Source of the DNA: Virgibacillus aidingensis
GTDB taxonomy: Bacteria; Bacillota; Bacilli; Bacillales; Amphibacillaceae
DNA length: 64,000 nt
Assembly: GCF_010994035.1 (NCBI RefSeq)
Contig: NZ_WIXN01000016.1
Coordinates: forward strand, 31,941 to 95,940
Reading direction: 5' to 3'
Positions 27,651 through 37,770 of this stretch are shown piece by piece. Position 1 is the first letter of the stretch, and each line of letters starts with the position of its first letter. Both the position numbers and the translations under genes were made by a program. Under the pieces are notes generated by a model. The model ran no database searches, was not told the DNA's origin, and saw only the letters and a list, made by a program, of their open reading frames with translations.

Positions 27651-30600
27651 ATGCAAAACACTACGAATAAACTCAGACGGCTAAAAAATATAACGAGTAT
27701 GTTTATTATTGGTTATTTGCTATTAATGATAGCTGCCTCTGTAACCAAGGATGGAGACAGTGCAGCTGCAGCCGGAGAAGAAGGGGTAATTGGTGCAGTA
27801 GAAGATATTACGCAGGATGGAGACGATGTTTATATCGATTTATCTACAGGAGAAGGAATAAAGCTAACCTTTTTGAAGGAAAATCTTTTTCGATTTCATT
27901 TAGATCCGGAAAAAGAGTTTCCCGATTACCCGGAACCCAACAGCCCGGATCATGAAACCAAAATGGTTAATAAAAATGAAAGCGAATACAAACAGGAATA
28001 TGGATCAATAGAAGTAAGTATGGAAGAGGATTCAGAATTTCACAAGGTAACTACGGAGGCAGTGGAATTAAGGATTGAAAAGGAAACATCATTAATGAGT
28101 TTATATGATAAAAAACAATCCAAGGTGCTTTGGGAAGAGGCTGCTCCGCTGAAATATGAGAATAATAATACAGTGCAAACACTCTCTACAAATGAAGATG
28201 AGTATTTTTATGGCGGCGGTCAGCAAAACGGTTATTACTCACATAAAAATGAATCGATAAATATTTCCGTAGGCGGCGGCTGGGATGCCGGTGCTGCATC
28301 AAGTCCTGTACCATTTTATTTAAGTACGGACGGATATGGTGTGATGCGTAATACTTTTAAGCCGGGATTCTATGATTTCTCTGCAACTGCTACATTTGAG
28401 CATGCTGAAGAACGATTCGATGCCTACTATTTCGTCGAAGATTCTATACCTGACATCATCAATGAATATACAGAATTAACAGGAAGCCCGGCACTTTTGC
28501 CAAAGTTTGCTTTTTATCTGGGGCATTTGGATTGCTTTAATGGCACACATAATGGACATGGGGATGAAAGAACGCTCATGGTTGATGGAATGAATTATTT
28601 AAACCGTTATGTCGGCAATGATATGCCTTTAGGCTGGTTTGCACCAAATGACGGTTATAGCTGCGGGTATGGCGGAGTGGATAACTTAGAAGAATTTGCT
28701 GATGCAGCAAAAGAGAAGAATGTAAAAACAGCTTTATGGACAGAGAGTACACTTGAACCAGATCCCAGTTTGCCGGAAGATGATCCACTGCGAAGAGACC
28801 TGGATGCAGAAGTGAAAGCGGGAACAAGAGGTATTAAAACAGATGTTGCCTGGGTCGGACCTGGTTATTCTATGGCTTTGGATGCTCAGCGCCTGGCTGC
28901 AGAAGGGATTGAAAAAGTGGAAAATTCAGGCGGTGCACGTCCTTTCGTAGTTTCATTGAATGGCTGGGCAGGCACACAAAGGTATGCAGGTCTATGGTCA
29001 GGCGACCAATATGGAGGTAACTGGGAATATATAAGAATGCATATCCCGACATATATTGGCGCAGGCTTATCAGGTAATCCGAATATCGGTTCAGATATGG
29101 ACGGTATATTTGGCGGAGATGCAGTCATTCAAACGAGAGATTTTCAGTGGAAAGCCTTTACTCCGCTTCAGTTAGATATGGATGGCTGGGCTTCAAGCGG
29201 TGATGATTATACCCATGAGAAAAATCCTTGGAACTATGGCGAACCCTATGCATCTATTAATAGAATGTATTTGAAGCTGAAGGCACAAATGATGCCGTAT
29301 AATTATACGATTGCTGAAGCGTCTGCGTCTGAATCAATGCCCATGGTAAGAGGAATGATGCTAGAGTACCCGGAAGATCCATATACGTATGGTACAGAAA
29401 CACAGTACCAGTATATGTGGGGACCCAGTCTTTTAGTAGCTCCTGTTTATAAGGAAAGCGACCATGAAGCCGGGGTAAGGAATGAAATATATCTTCCGGA
29501 TGAGGATCAGGTTTGGATAGACTACTTTACAGGTGAACAATATAACGGCGGTTCAGTGGTTCATCATGTCGAAGCCCCACTATGGAAGACGCCTGTTTTT
29601 GTAAAAGCAGGGGCGATTATACCGATGGCGCCGGAAAACAACTCACCTGATGAGTTGGATGGTACTGAAAATCGAATTTTCGATGTATACCCTTCAGGTG
29701 AATCAGCGTTCACCATGTATGAGGATGATGGCAAGAGCGTAGATTATAAAGATAATAAAAACATGAGAACGAAGATCACTTCAGCTGTTGAAGATGATAT
29801 GGCTGTTATTACCGTTGATAAGGCAGAAGGAAACGGATATGATGGCATGGTTAAAGACAGAGGTACAGAATTCATCGTCAACACGCATCAGGAACCGGAA
29901 GATGTAACCGTGGTAATAGGGGATAGGGAAATCGAATTAACGGAAGTAGAAACAAATGAAGATTATGAAGCATCGGATAACGTATTTTTCTATAACGAAG
30001 CGCCGGATTTAAATCAATATTCTACAGAAGGCTCAGCGTTTGAAGAGACAGAAATAATTACGACACCAAAACTATATGTAAAAGCAGAAAAAGCAGATAT
30101 CACTGAAAATGAGGTTGTTTTAACTGTCGATGGTTTTAATAATACACCGGAAGACGATGTAATTGATGACGAAATTCCTGAAACTCCGGCAAATTTGCGG
30201 GCTGATGAAGAGGAAGTTACTGCTGAGGAAATAAAATTGGAGTGGGATCAGGTGGAAGGGGAAAATGTACAATATGAATTGATGATAGACGGCATCGTTC
30301 ACAGTAACGTTTTTGCCAACAAAGACGAAGACCCTTATTTTATCCACACTGATTTAAACTATGATACAGACTATACGTATCAAATAAGAGCGGTGAATAC
30401 CAAAGGAGCTTCCGAATGGAGTGAAGAAGTAACAGTCAGAACCGACCTTGATCCTTTCAGGAATGTACCTGAAAATATGACTGCCACTGCAAGCAACTAC
30501 CAGCCCGGCGAGGAACCCTGGAAAGCTGTAGATGGAGATGAAAATACGCAATGGCATAACGATTGGGGAGACTCAACGCTGCCGCACACATTTGAAATTG

Positions 30601-31769
30601 ATATGCAGCTTGCTTATGATTTAGATAAATTTGAATACCTGCCAAGAGTGGATGCCGGGAACGGAACGATCCTGAAATATGATCTGGATGTCAGCTTGGA
30701 TGGTAAAACATATAAAAATATTGTGAAGGACGGTACGTTTGAAAGAAGCAGCCAGCTTAAAACGATTGATTTTGATGAAACCGTACATGCAAGATATATA
30801 AAAATAACGATTACAGATAGTGTTGGCGGTTTCGGATCTGCCAGAGAGTTCCGTCCATATAAGAAAGATAAAACGGAAGGATGGGTTGTAGGGAAAAATA
30901 TATCTGATGGAGCTGATGGAGAAATAGGCGAAGAGGATCTGAATTTCTTCGCGAGCTACATGGGTGTTGACGACACAGACAGTGCCTGGGACCAGGTAGT
31001 GAAAGGGGATATTAATTATAACGGAGTCATCGACGCCTATGATTTGATGTATGTAGCAAGTCATCTGGGAGATGAACCTCTGGAAGAAACCGGAAATACA
31101 CTGGAAGGAGCGCTGGATCTCAGACCGAGTAAACAACAACTGGAACAAGGCGAAACGTTCACAGTAGACATTATTGGGAACGGCCTACAGGATATAAATG
31201 CATTTAGTTTGGAAATGACGCTGGATACGAGTAAATTCAAATTGGCAGAGGATGGGGTCCGTTCCACAGATGCCAGTGAACATATGTTAAACTACTCAAA
31301 ACAAAATGGACAAAGAATAATGGCTGCGTTTTCGAATAAAGGTTCAAAATCCACATTGGAAGGTGATGAAATAGTAGCCACGATCACCCTGGAGGCAAGG
31401 GAAGATACCGAGTTTGATGCTTCCATTACAAGGTCGCTGCTTTTAAATACATCTTTTGATACGATGGATGAAATCGGGAATATATTAGAACCCGGCGATG
31501 GAGAAATTAGTGCAGCCCACATTAAATTACTGGTAGAAGCATTAGAAGAAGAAGGGGAATTTGAAGGCAGCGCTGCCCGTTCGCTAACGCTGCATTTGAC
31601 AGCTGTTGGTCATTATGAAGGAACTGAAGAGGCAGGAAAAGTTGTTAAACATATGGAAGGGTTTAAATTATTACTGAATCATCAAAGGGATAGTCAATTG
31701 ATTTCGGAAAAGGCGTTTCACACACTGGAAAGGAAGGCTGATGCTTTAATAGAGAAATGGGAGGAATAA
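27651..31769 (+). CDS. GH31 alpha-N-acetylgalactosaminidase-type enzyme with Fn3, CBM32, dockerin- and cohesin-like domains
   Basis: A 1372-residue secreted GH31 enzyme. The frame is open from 27612, but GGAGG six bases before the ATG at 27651 marks the start; an N-terminal hydrophobic segment follows (MFIIGYLLLMIAAS). Order: GH31 N-terminal beta-sandwich (60-230), barrel (about 270-600) with nucleophile Asp398 in IKTDVAW and acid/base Asp452 in WSGDQYGG, distal beta domains, Fn3 (836-933), CBM32 (935-1070), two calcium-loop repeats of dockerin type (1080-1142, GDINYNGVIDAYDLM), a cohesin-like domain (1150-1290) and the shared helical module (1290-1372). Barrel motifs and domain content recall the GH31 alpha-GalNAc-ases of Enterococcus, acting on Tn-type GalNAc-Ser/Thr. 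Specificity is inferred. Confidence 0.85.
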   Translation: MQNTTNKLRRLKNITSMFIIGYLLLMIAASVTKDGDSAAAAGEEGVIGAVEDITQDGDDVYIDLSTGEGIKLTFLKENLFRFHLDPEKEFPDYPEPNSPDHETKMVNKNESEYKQEYGSIEVSMEEDSEFHKVTTEAVELRIEKETSLMSLYDKKQSKVLWEEAAPLKYENNNTVQTLSTNEDEYFYGGGQQNGYYSHKNESINISVGGGWDAGAASSPVPFYLSTDGYGVMRNTFKPGFYDFSATATFEHAEERFDAYYFVEDSIPDIINEYTELTGSPALLPKFAFYLGHLDCFNGTHNGHGDERTLMVDGMNYLNRYVGNDMPLGWFAPNDGYSCGYGGVDNLEEFADAAKEKNVKTALWTESTLEPDPSLPEDDPLRRDLDAEVKAGTRGIKTDVAWVGPGYSMALDAQRLAAEGIEKVENSGGARPFVVSLNGWAGTQRYAGLWSGDQYGGNWEYIRMHIPTYIGAGLSGNPNIGSDMDGIFGGDAVIQTRDFQWKAFTPLQLDMDGWASSGDDYTHEKNPWNYGEPYASINRMYLKLKAQMMPYNYTIAEASASESMPMVRGMMLEYPEDPYTYGTETQYQYMWGPSLLVAPVYKESDHEAGVRNEIYLPDEDQVWIDYFTGEQYNGGSVVHHVEAPLWKTPVFVKAGAIIPMAPENNSPDELDGTENRIFDVYPSGESAFTMYEDDGKSVDYKDNKNMRTKITSAVEDDMAVITVDKAEGNGYDGMVKDRGTEFIVNTHQEPEDVTVVIGDREIELTEVETNEDYEASDNVFFYNEAPDLNQYSTEGSAFEETEIITTPKLYVKAEKADITENEVVLTVDGFNNTPEDDVIDDEIPETPANLRADEEEVTAEEIKLEWDQVEGENVQYELMIDGIVHSNVFANKDEDPYFIHTDLNYDTDYTYQIRAVNTKGASEWSEEVTVRTDLDPFRNVPENMTATASNYQPGEEPWKAVDGDENTQWHNDWGDSTLPHTFEIDMQLAYDLDKFEYLPRVDAGNGTILKYDLDVSLDGKTYKNIVKDGTFERSSQLKTIDFDETVHARYIKITITDSVGGFGSAREFRPYKKDKTEGWVVGKNISDGADGEIGEEDLNFFASYMGVDDTDSAWDQVVKGDINYNGVIDAYDLMYVASHLGDEPLEETGNTLEGALDLRPSKQQLEQGETFTVDIIGNGLQDINAFSLEMTLDTSKFKLAEDGVRSTDASEHMLNYSKQNGQRIMAAFSNKGSKSTLEGDEIVATITLEAREDTEFDASITRSLLLNTSFDTMDEIGNILEPGDGEISAAHIKLLVEALEEEGEFEGSAARSLTLHLTAVGHYEGTEEAGKVVKHMEGFKLLLNHQRDSQLISEKAFHTLERKADALIEKWEE

Positions 31770-31837
31770 CACTCCATATGAATATTATTCCTATTCCTTC
31801 ATCAGATACCCTTACACTCTAAAATAGGGAAAAGCAT

Positions 31838-31885
31838 AAACAAGGGAACCTTAATTCGCAGTTATTTAAAGGTTCCCTTGTTTTT
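31838..31885 (+). terminator. Strong rho-independent terminator after GH31
   Basis: AACAAGGGAACCTT (from 31839) pairs with AAGGTTCCCTTGTT, followed by TTTT. The 363-bp gap to the next gene otherwise holds only the candidate promoter of that gene. Confidence 0.88.
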
Positions 31886-32036
31886 ACAGTGAAAATGTTA
31901 AGGACCAGCACAGGATAAGGACGTCCAAGTAACCTGATACCATTATACTGTGACAAATACATTCATTGAGAGGTATATTTTATACCAATGCAATCTCAAA
32001 AAAACGTCATCATCCCCTGAATTTAATTACATTATT

Positions 32037-32066
32037 TTGAGTATTTTTATAGCTATCTGGTAGAAT
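32037..32066 (+). promoter_or_regulatory. Candidate promoter of the second GntR gene
   Basis: TTGAGT (32037-32042) and TAGAAT (32061-32066) are separated by 18 bp, 67 bp before the start codon. No clear TGGT-N4-ACCA operator is seen here. Confidence 0.4.
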
Positions 32067-32132
32067 AATAGATGGATGATGGATACATATCTGTTTTACT
32101 TTTTTATCGTATAGAATAAGGAGAAGAATTGT

Positions 32133-32870
32133 ATGGAAAAAATTCAATTGGATCCGTCTAGTTTTGTACCACTGTATCAGCAATTAAAAGAACATATTAT
32201 TGAAAAAATAGATAAGAAAATATGGAAACCAGGGGAAAAAATCTATTCGGAAAACCAACTGTATAAAATATTTGGCGTAAGCAGAAATACTGCCATAAAA
32301 GCAATTGAAGATTTAGTACAGGAAGGGATTCTTTATCGTGTACAGGGGAAAGGGACGTTTGTCAGCCTGCCAAAAATAGAACAATCTTTATCCGCTTTTT
32401 ATAGTTTTAGTCAAGTACTCAGCAAGAAGGGGCTCAAGCCAAAGGATATTGTGCTGGATGTAAAAATAATTGAAGCATCCCATAAAGTGGCAAAAGAATT
32501 AGAAATCGAAAAAGGAGATAAGGTGGTCGCTCTTCAGAGGTTAAGACATGCTAACGAAGAACCTATTATTCTAGAAACTTCCTATCTGCCAAAAAACATT
32601 ATAGATGATGCAGACAAATTAAAGTTGGTAGGGTACACTCCGCTTTATGATATATTGAATATTCACTTTAACGTTGTAGTAAACACGGCGAAGGAAACCT
32701 TTGAACCGATTTTAATCCGTGAAGAAGAAAAACATCATCTTGAAGTAGAGGCGGGCTCCCCCGCGCTGTTATTGGAAAGAATTGCTTACGATACATCAAA
32801 AAGACCAGTAGAATTTTGTAAATCCATCGTACGCGGAGATCGCTGCAAATTTTATACCGAATTAATTTAG
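32133..32870 (+). CDS. Second GntR/HutC-family regulator
   Basis: A 245-residue regulator with an N-terminal winged helix (FVPLYQQLKEHI, YSENQLYKIFGVSRNTAIKA) and a C-terminal UTRA effector domain (SYLPKNIIDD, CKSIVRGDRCKFYTE). It resembles the regulator at 3596 along its whole length, though residues in the recognition helix differ (SRNTAIKAIEDL against SRITVRQALQEL). It stands alone between the GH31 gene and the GH101 run, bounded by terminators on both sides. It likely controls one or both flanking groups; effector unknown. AAGGAGAAGAATTGT precedes the ATG. Confidence 0.87.
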   Translation: MEKIQLDPSSFVPLYQQLKEHIIEKIDKKIWKPGEKIYSENQLYKIFGVSRNTAIKAIEDLVQEGILYRVQGKGTFVSLPKIEQSLSAFYSFSQVLSKKGLKPKDIVLDVKIIEASHKVAKELEIEKGDKVVALQRLRHANEEPIILETSYLPKNIIDDADKLKLVGYTPLYDILNIHFNVVVNTAKETFEPILIREEEKHHLEVEAGSPALLLERIAYDTSKRPVEFCKSIVRGDRCKFYTELI

Positions 32871-33061
32871 GGATCATGGTAGCCGATAATAAGGTGCGGG
32901 AGGATTGCTTCAGCACATTGGAACGATCCAGCTGCTGATACAGCAAATTTTGATCTGTAAGCAGGGCAGGGGGCATTGTGTAGCGATTCACCAACACGAT
33001 AAAAACAATTCATCCATTTGAACAGCAGACTTATTACTTCCATGCCTGCGTGTCATATGAG

Positions 33062-33104
33062 AAAGCTTGAAAATTCCTGTCATGGGATTTTTCAAGCTTT
33101 TTTA
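33062..33104 (+). terminator. Rho-independent terminator downstream of the second GntR gene
   Basis: AAAGCTTGAAAA (33062-33073) pairs with TTTTCAAGCTTT (ending 33100) followed by TTTT. It is 190 bp beyond the stop codon; the sequence between shows no gene. Confidence 0.8.
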
Positions 33105-33348
33105 TGTTAGAAAGCGGATCCGGCTATACACTTTGATATGGCTAATATGCAATGACCGTTTATGTATCTATTTTTTTTGAATAGAGGTTTTTTGGTAAGT
33201 TTTCACCCCGATTATCTTTCTAATCCAGTACATTCAAAAGCATCTAGTTAAAAAGATATATTACACATTTTATTTGAGTCTTTATGTCTATATTTCCAAA
33301 AAGGAATATCATACTATTGTACTAATTTACTAAATAATATAATAATTA

Positions 33349-33423
33349 AGCAATAATTATAAAATATACAACAACATTCTTATTGTGAAAGCGCTTCAAT
33401 TAAAGTATTTTTATATTTATACT
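33349..33423 (+). promoter_or_regulatory. GH101-operon promoter: AraC-type box, cre site, -35 and -10
   Basis: AGCAATAATTATAAAA (33349) then CAACAACATTCTTATTGTG and a cre core GAAAGCGCTTCA repeat the layout at 15158: over 28 bp (CAACAA to GCGCTT) only two bases differ. TTCAAT (33395-33400) and TATACT (33418-33423) with a 17-bp spacer form the promoter, so cre overlaps the -35. A 5' leader of ~110 nt follows. The AraC regulator encoded at 14229 is the natural candidate activator. Confidence 0.65.
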
Positions 33424-33539
33424 GGTAGAGTTCTCTGCACATATCAATTACAGGTCATGAGAAAGGGGGGAAAATAATAAAAAAGTAATGTAATATTGCG
33501 GAGCACATTTTACTGTTTATTGAAGGAGGTAAAAAATTA

Positions 33540-36500
33540 GTGCCGAAAAACATAACAAAAAAGAGCTTTGCCTTGTTATTTGCTTTCATGCTGCTGTTAT
33601 CTCCCATGTTAACCGCATTTTCACCTCCAGTGTATGCGGCTGCGGAGGGACATGAGAACATTGCAGCAAAGGATACGAAAGAGGAATCAGGTAAATCCGA
33701 AAATAGATCAGAAGTAAAAACCTATGAAAATGTAAAAAGCAATTCAATAAAAGAAAACAGTGCACTTGAAGAAGGGGACCTGGAAGTGATCGAAGGCGAC
33801 GGAACATTAACATACAATGACGATGGTTCCGCCACTTTTGGTGTCACTTCGTATGGAAAGAATAAAATTGTATTTAGTGAAGCAGATGAAATTAAAAATG
33901 GAATTTTTGAAGCGGATATTACACCGGACACCGATTTAAATCGGTTTGGCTTCATTTACCGGGTTCAGGATGCCTCTGAATACAAGTATGTTGGAACCGG
34001 CGATCAAAATGATCAATATTTCAGTGAAATATTCGGGGATGTCAACAGTTGGACCTCAATGACGAAGGGTGTCCCTTTAGAAGCAGATGAAACATATCGT
34101 CTGCGTGTAAGAATTATCGATGATATGGCAGCATTGTATATCGATGGTGGAAAAATGGGGTCCTGGTCACAAAGTGAAGGTGTCGATCAAAAAGGACTGT
34201 TCGGTTTTGAAAAAAGCCGCGGTGCAGCAAATATCACGATATCGAATGTAAGCATGGAAGAATATATTGCTCCGGAACCGCCTGACACGGATCCGGTAGA
34301 AAATGTGCTAAGTTCCGACTATATGGATGTGACCATTGACGAAACGTTCCCGCGGGTCATTGAATATGATGTGGACGGGAAAATGATGACAGGTCAGGAA
34401 ACACCTGTTTACGGATTAAAAGTAAATGACATGCTTTATTATCCTGAAGTCAGCTTCCAAAAAATCAGCGATGATGAAGCAGAATATACCATGCATGTGG
34501 AAGACAGCTTTGAAGACATTGATGCAGTATTTACTTTGTCCCTCAAAGTAGAGGATAATAAAGTAATTTATGAGTTTGAAGATGTCAGTAATGACGCTGA
34601 AACGCGAATTGAAAAGTTTGAACTTGCAGATATGAACCTTATATCAGCAGATGCAAGTCAACAGGATGCACAAGCCAAATTAGCAAATATCAGCACTGAC
34701 GTCGCAAAACCGGGTGATACTGACATTGAAATTGATTCATCCTTGGAAGAATTAGGTACTTCTTCCGGTCACTACATGGCATTTTTAACAACAGGTGAAC
34801 TAAGTGCAGGTGTATGGTCCAGCTCGGAAGTGGACGGCTACCATAACCTTCTGGCGAATCGCTATGAAACTGAAAATGGGGATAAGGCAATAGGGATAAG
34901 CTCTAATGCACTCTTTTATCATAGAGATTTTATGCCGGAACCTTCCTCAAATAATCCTGTTATCAAGGTTGCTGTTGCAGAAGACGTGAATGAAGATAAT
35001 AAAGTAGACTGGCAGGATGCTGCCATAGCTTACAGGGATATTATGCAAGATATCCAGGGATGGCAAGACGTGAATAATCTTGTCGGAACACGTATAGTTA
35101 TGAACTTTGGATCACAAGCACCACAGCCATTCCTGAAGTCTTTGGATAATGTGAAGAAAGTTGCCCTTGCAACAGATGGCTTAAAACAGCCTGTTTTATT
35201 AAAGGGATATGGCAGTGAAGGGCATGATAGTGCACATCCTGATTACGGGAATGTCGGCGAACGAATAGGTGGAGAAGAAGATTTAAACACGCTCATTGAA
35301 GAAGGCCATAAGTACAACGCTGAATTTGGTGTTCATATTAACGCGCAGGAAACTTATCCAGAGGCAAAAGCATTTGATGAGGACCTGATTGAAGGGCCGA
35401 ATTCCCGCGGCTGGGGCTGGATAGACCAGGCTTATGTCATTGATAAATTGTATGATTTGTACTCTGGCAGACGAGCGGAAAGACTTGCTGAATTAAATGA
35501 AGCAGCACCTGGTCTTGACTTTGTCTATTTAGATGTATGGTATCAGGATCAATGGGAATCGAACCGGATTACAGAACAACTAAATGGCATGGGGTTAAGA
35601 TTAACTACAGAATTTGGTGATGCTATGCCAAACAGCTCGACTTGGCAGCACTGGGCTACGGATAAGAACTATGGAGGTCCTGAAAATAAAGGACTTAACT
35701 CAGATGCATTACGGTTTGTCAGCAACCACCAAAAAGATTCCTGGGTATTAAACTGGCCGGAAGCCGGCGGAACAGCGGACCATCCATTACTTGGAGGGTT
35801 TGAATTAGCCGGGTTTGAAGGCTGGCAGTCGGATAAAAACTTTGACAACTTTATCCATAGAACATTTGATATCAACATACCAACGAAGTTTTTACAGAAA
35901 TACTATGTGACAAACTGGGAAAAAACAGATGGTGATCCAACCGAAACAAACTTGGAAAAAGAAATTAAATTAGAAGATCCAAGCAATGGCGATGTGGTTG
36001 TGGTTACGAGAAAAGACGATTCCAGAGAACGTATCATTACTTTAAATGATGAAGTCGTTCTTGATGGAAGCAAGTATTTAATACCTTGGGTGGAGCAGGA
36101 CTTTGAAACACAGACACCTGACTCTGAAAAGTTATATCACTGGAATCTGGAGGGCGGCGAGTCTGTATGGACACTACCGGATGAGTATGAAGGCATTTCC
36201 AGCGTAGAAGTGTACAAGCTCACAGACCAGGGCAGAACGGACAGGCAGGAAGTGGAAGTAATCGATAATCAGGTGACACTGACTGCTGAAGCTGCAACCC
36301 CATATATCGTTGTTGCGGGCGATGATGAAGGTGTCCAAGTGGATGAATGGAGCACGGAAGCTCATGTTTATGACACAGGATTTAATACAGGAACCATTGA
36401 GGATGAATATACAACCGTAGATGGGGACGCTGAATCTGTGAACGTGGAAAGAACAGCCCAAACAGGTACGGCCCGCAATTTAAGCAGCGGCGATTATTAC

Positions 36501-37670
36501 CTGAATTTTGATAGTCCGGATGAGGAGACGACGGTGTCACGTACGTTAACGGACTTAGAACCAGGAAACGATTATGTGGCAGAAGTTTATGTGGAAAATA
36601 AAAGTGATGTGAAAGCAACGTTGGAAGTGCTTGGCGGGGAAGAGGATGTAAGCAACTTTACATGGCGCAGCCTGCAAAAGAACTATGTCAAAGCTGATTC
36701 ACATGCCACAAATGACGGCTATGACAGTAAAATGCAGCGGATGCAGGTCAGCTTTACAGCAGCAGATGATACAGCAACAATTAAACTGGGCCGTGAAGCC
36801 GGAGAAGGACAAACGAAATTTGATGATATCCGAATCGTTCAAAAAACATTGACAAACCATGAATCAGAAGATGTGTTTACACAGGACTTCGAATCAGTTG
36901 TGCAGGGTATTTACCCGTTTGTAATGGGCAATACAGAGGGCGTGGAAGATAATCGAATTCATCTGTCTGAGCTGCATGATCCATATACCCAAAAAGGCTG
37001 GGCAGATAATGCAGTAGACGATGTTATCGATGGTAATTGGTCCCTGAAGATCAATACCGGAAACAGCGGTCTGAATTACCGCACCATTCCACAGCATTTC
37101 CATTTTGAACCTGGAGCAACCTATAAAGTTAATTTTGATTATCAAACAACGGCTGAATCTTACCGATTTATTGCCGGTGATGAAGAAATTGATGTCAGAA
37201 ACATTGATGATGCAGAAGGCTTAACTGTAAATGAACAGCTCTCTTCCGCAACAGATACGAATACAGCGGAATTTACTGTAACAGGCGCTGAAAATGGACA
37301 GACGTACATCGGTATTTTCAATGATGGAACGTCGGTCAATATGCATACAAAGGAAGGCACGTTCATCCTGGATAATCTTCGGATTGAAAAAATCGTATCA
37401 CCTGTATCAGCAATCTCTGACTTGAAGAAGCTTGTTGAACATTATGATGAAACCGGCAACATCTCAGGAGATGAGGCTGTTCGTGCTATGACACTTCACT
37501 TAACAGCATTAGAACAATTTGAAAGAACCGGGGATCATGAAAAAGTCGTTAATCATCTCAACGGATTTAAAGTGTTACTCGATCATTACAGTGCAGAAGA
37601 ACAAATTTCCGATGGAGCCTATAACACGCTCATGAATGGGACAAACAGGCTGATTGATGAATTAGAGTAA
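33540..37670 (+). CDS. GH101 endo-alpha-N-acetylgalactosaminidase, secreted
   Basis: A 1376-residue secreted enzyme that releases Gal-beta-1,3-GalNAc (core 1) from Ser/Thr of mucin-type glycoproteins. The start is GTG after GGAGGTAAAAAATTA. A signal peptide ends near VYAAAEG; a laminin-G-like domain follows (about 80-240), then a galactose-mutarotase-like domain (about 255-485) and the barrel (about 500-800). The barrel holds nucleophile Asp665 in VYLDVWYQDQW and acid/base Glu691 in LRLTTEFG, followed by the family's QHWATDKNYGG. Beta-sandwich domains (815-1290) precede the shared C-terminal helical module (1290-1376). There is no LPXTG sortase signal, unlike the streptococcal and bifidobacterial homologues. 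Its product is the expected substrate of the ABC importer and GH112. Confidence 0.94.
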   Translation: MPKNITKKSFALLFAFMLLLSPMLTAFSPPVYAAAEGHENIAAKDTKEESGKSENRSEVKTYENVKSNSIKENSALEEGDLEVIEGDGTLTYNDDGSATFGVTSYGKNKIVFSEADEIKNGIFEADITPDTDLNRFGFIYRVQDASEYKYVGTGDQNDQYFSEIFGDVNSWTSMTKGVPLEADETYRLRVRIIDDMAALYIDGGKMGSWSQSEGVDQKGLFGFEKSRGAANITISNVSMEEYIAPEPPDTDPVENVLSSDYMDVTIDETFPRVIEYDVDGKMMTGQETPVYGLKVNDMLYYPEVSFQKISDDEAEYTMHVEDSFEDIDAVFTLSLKVEDNKVIYEFEDVSNDAETRIEKFELADMNLISADASQQDAQAKLANISTDVAKPGDTDIEIDSSLEELGTSSGHYMAFLTTGELSAGVWSSSEVDGYHNLLANRYETENGDKAIGISSNALFYHRDFMPEPSSNNPVIKVAVAEDVNEDNKVDWQDAAIAYRDIMQDIQGWQDVNNLVGTRIVMNFGSQAPQPFLKSLDNVKKVALATDGLKQPVLLKGYGSEGHDSAHPDYGNVGERIGGEEDLNTLIEEGHKYNAEFGVHINAQETYPEAKAFDEDLIEGPNSRGWGWIDQAYVIDKLYDLYSGRRAERLAELNEAAPGLDFVYLDVWYQDQWESNRITEQLNGMGLRLTTEFGDAMPNSSTWQHWATDKNYGGPENKGLNSDALRFVSNHQKDSWVLNWPEAGGTADHPLLGGFELAGFEGWQSDKNFDNFIHRTFDINIPTKFLQKYYVTNWEKTDGDPTETNLEKEIKLEDPSNGDVVVVTRKDDSRERIITLNDEVVLDGSKYLIPWVEQDFETQTPDSEKLYHWNLEGGESVWTLPDEYEGISSVEVYKLTDQGRTDRQEVEVIDNQVTLTAEAATPYIVVAGDDEGVQVDEWSTEAHVYDTGFNTGTIEDEYTTVDGDAESVNVERTAQTGTARNLSSGDYYLNFDSPDEETTVSRTLTDLEPGNDYVAEVYVENKSDVKATLEVLGGEEDVSNFTWRSLQKNYVKADSHATNDGYDSKMQRMQVSFTAADDTATIKLGREAGEGQTKFDDIRIVQKTLTNHESEDVFTQDFESVVQGIYPFVMGNTEGVEDNRIHLSELHDPYTQKGWADNAVDDVIDGNWSLKINTGNSGLNYRTIPQHFHFEPGATYKVNFDYQTTAESYRFIAGDEEIDVRNIDDAEGLTVNEQLSSATDTNTAEFTVTGAENGQTYIGIFNDGTSVNMHTKEGTFILDNLRIEKIVSPVSAISDLKKLVEHYDETGNISGDEAVRAMTLHLTALEQFERTGDHEKVVNHLNGFKVLLDHYSAEEQISDGAYNTLMNGTNRLIDELE

Positions 37671-37704
37671 AGATCGAATTAGTTTGGAATGACAAAAAAG
37701 AATC

Positions 37705-37745
37705 GGGTATTCGGATAAACAGGTGAAAACCGTTTCCGAATACCC
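37705..37745 (+). terminator. Intercistronic hairpin between GH101 and camelysin-like gene
   Basis: GGGTATTCGGA (37705-37715) pairs with TCCGAATACCC (37735-37745). There is no long T run, so partial termination or transcript protection is more likely than full termination. Confidence 0.6.
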
Positions 37746-37770
37746 CTTAACAGAAGGAGAGATAAAATAT

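Noticed and set aside
33586..37366. Antisense frames of 60-95 codons within the GH101 gene
   Set aside because: They are frequent in all the long acidic genes here, have no ribosome sites and no recognisable domains.
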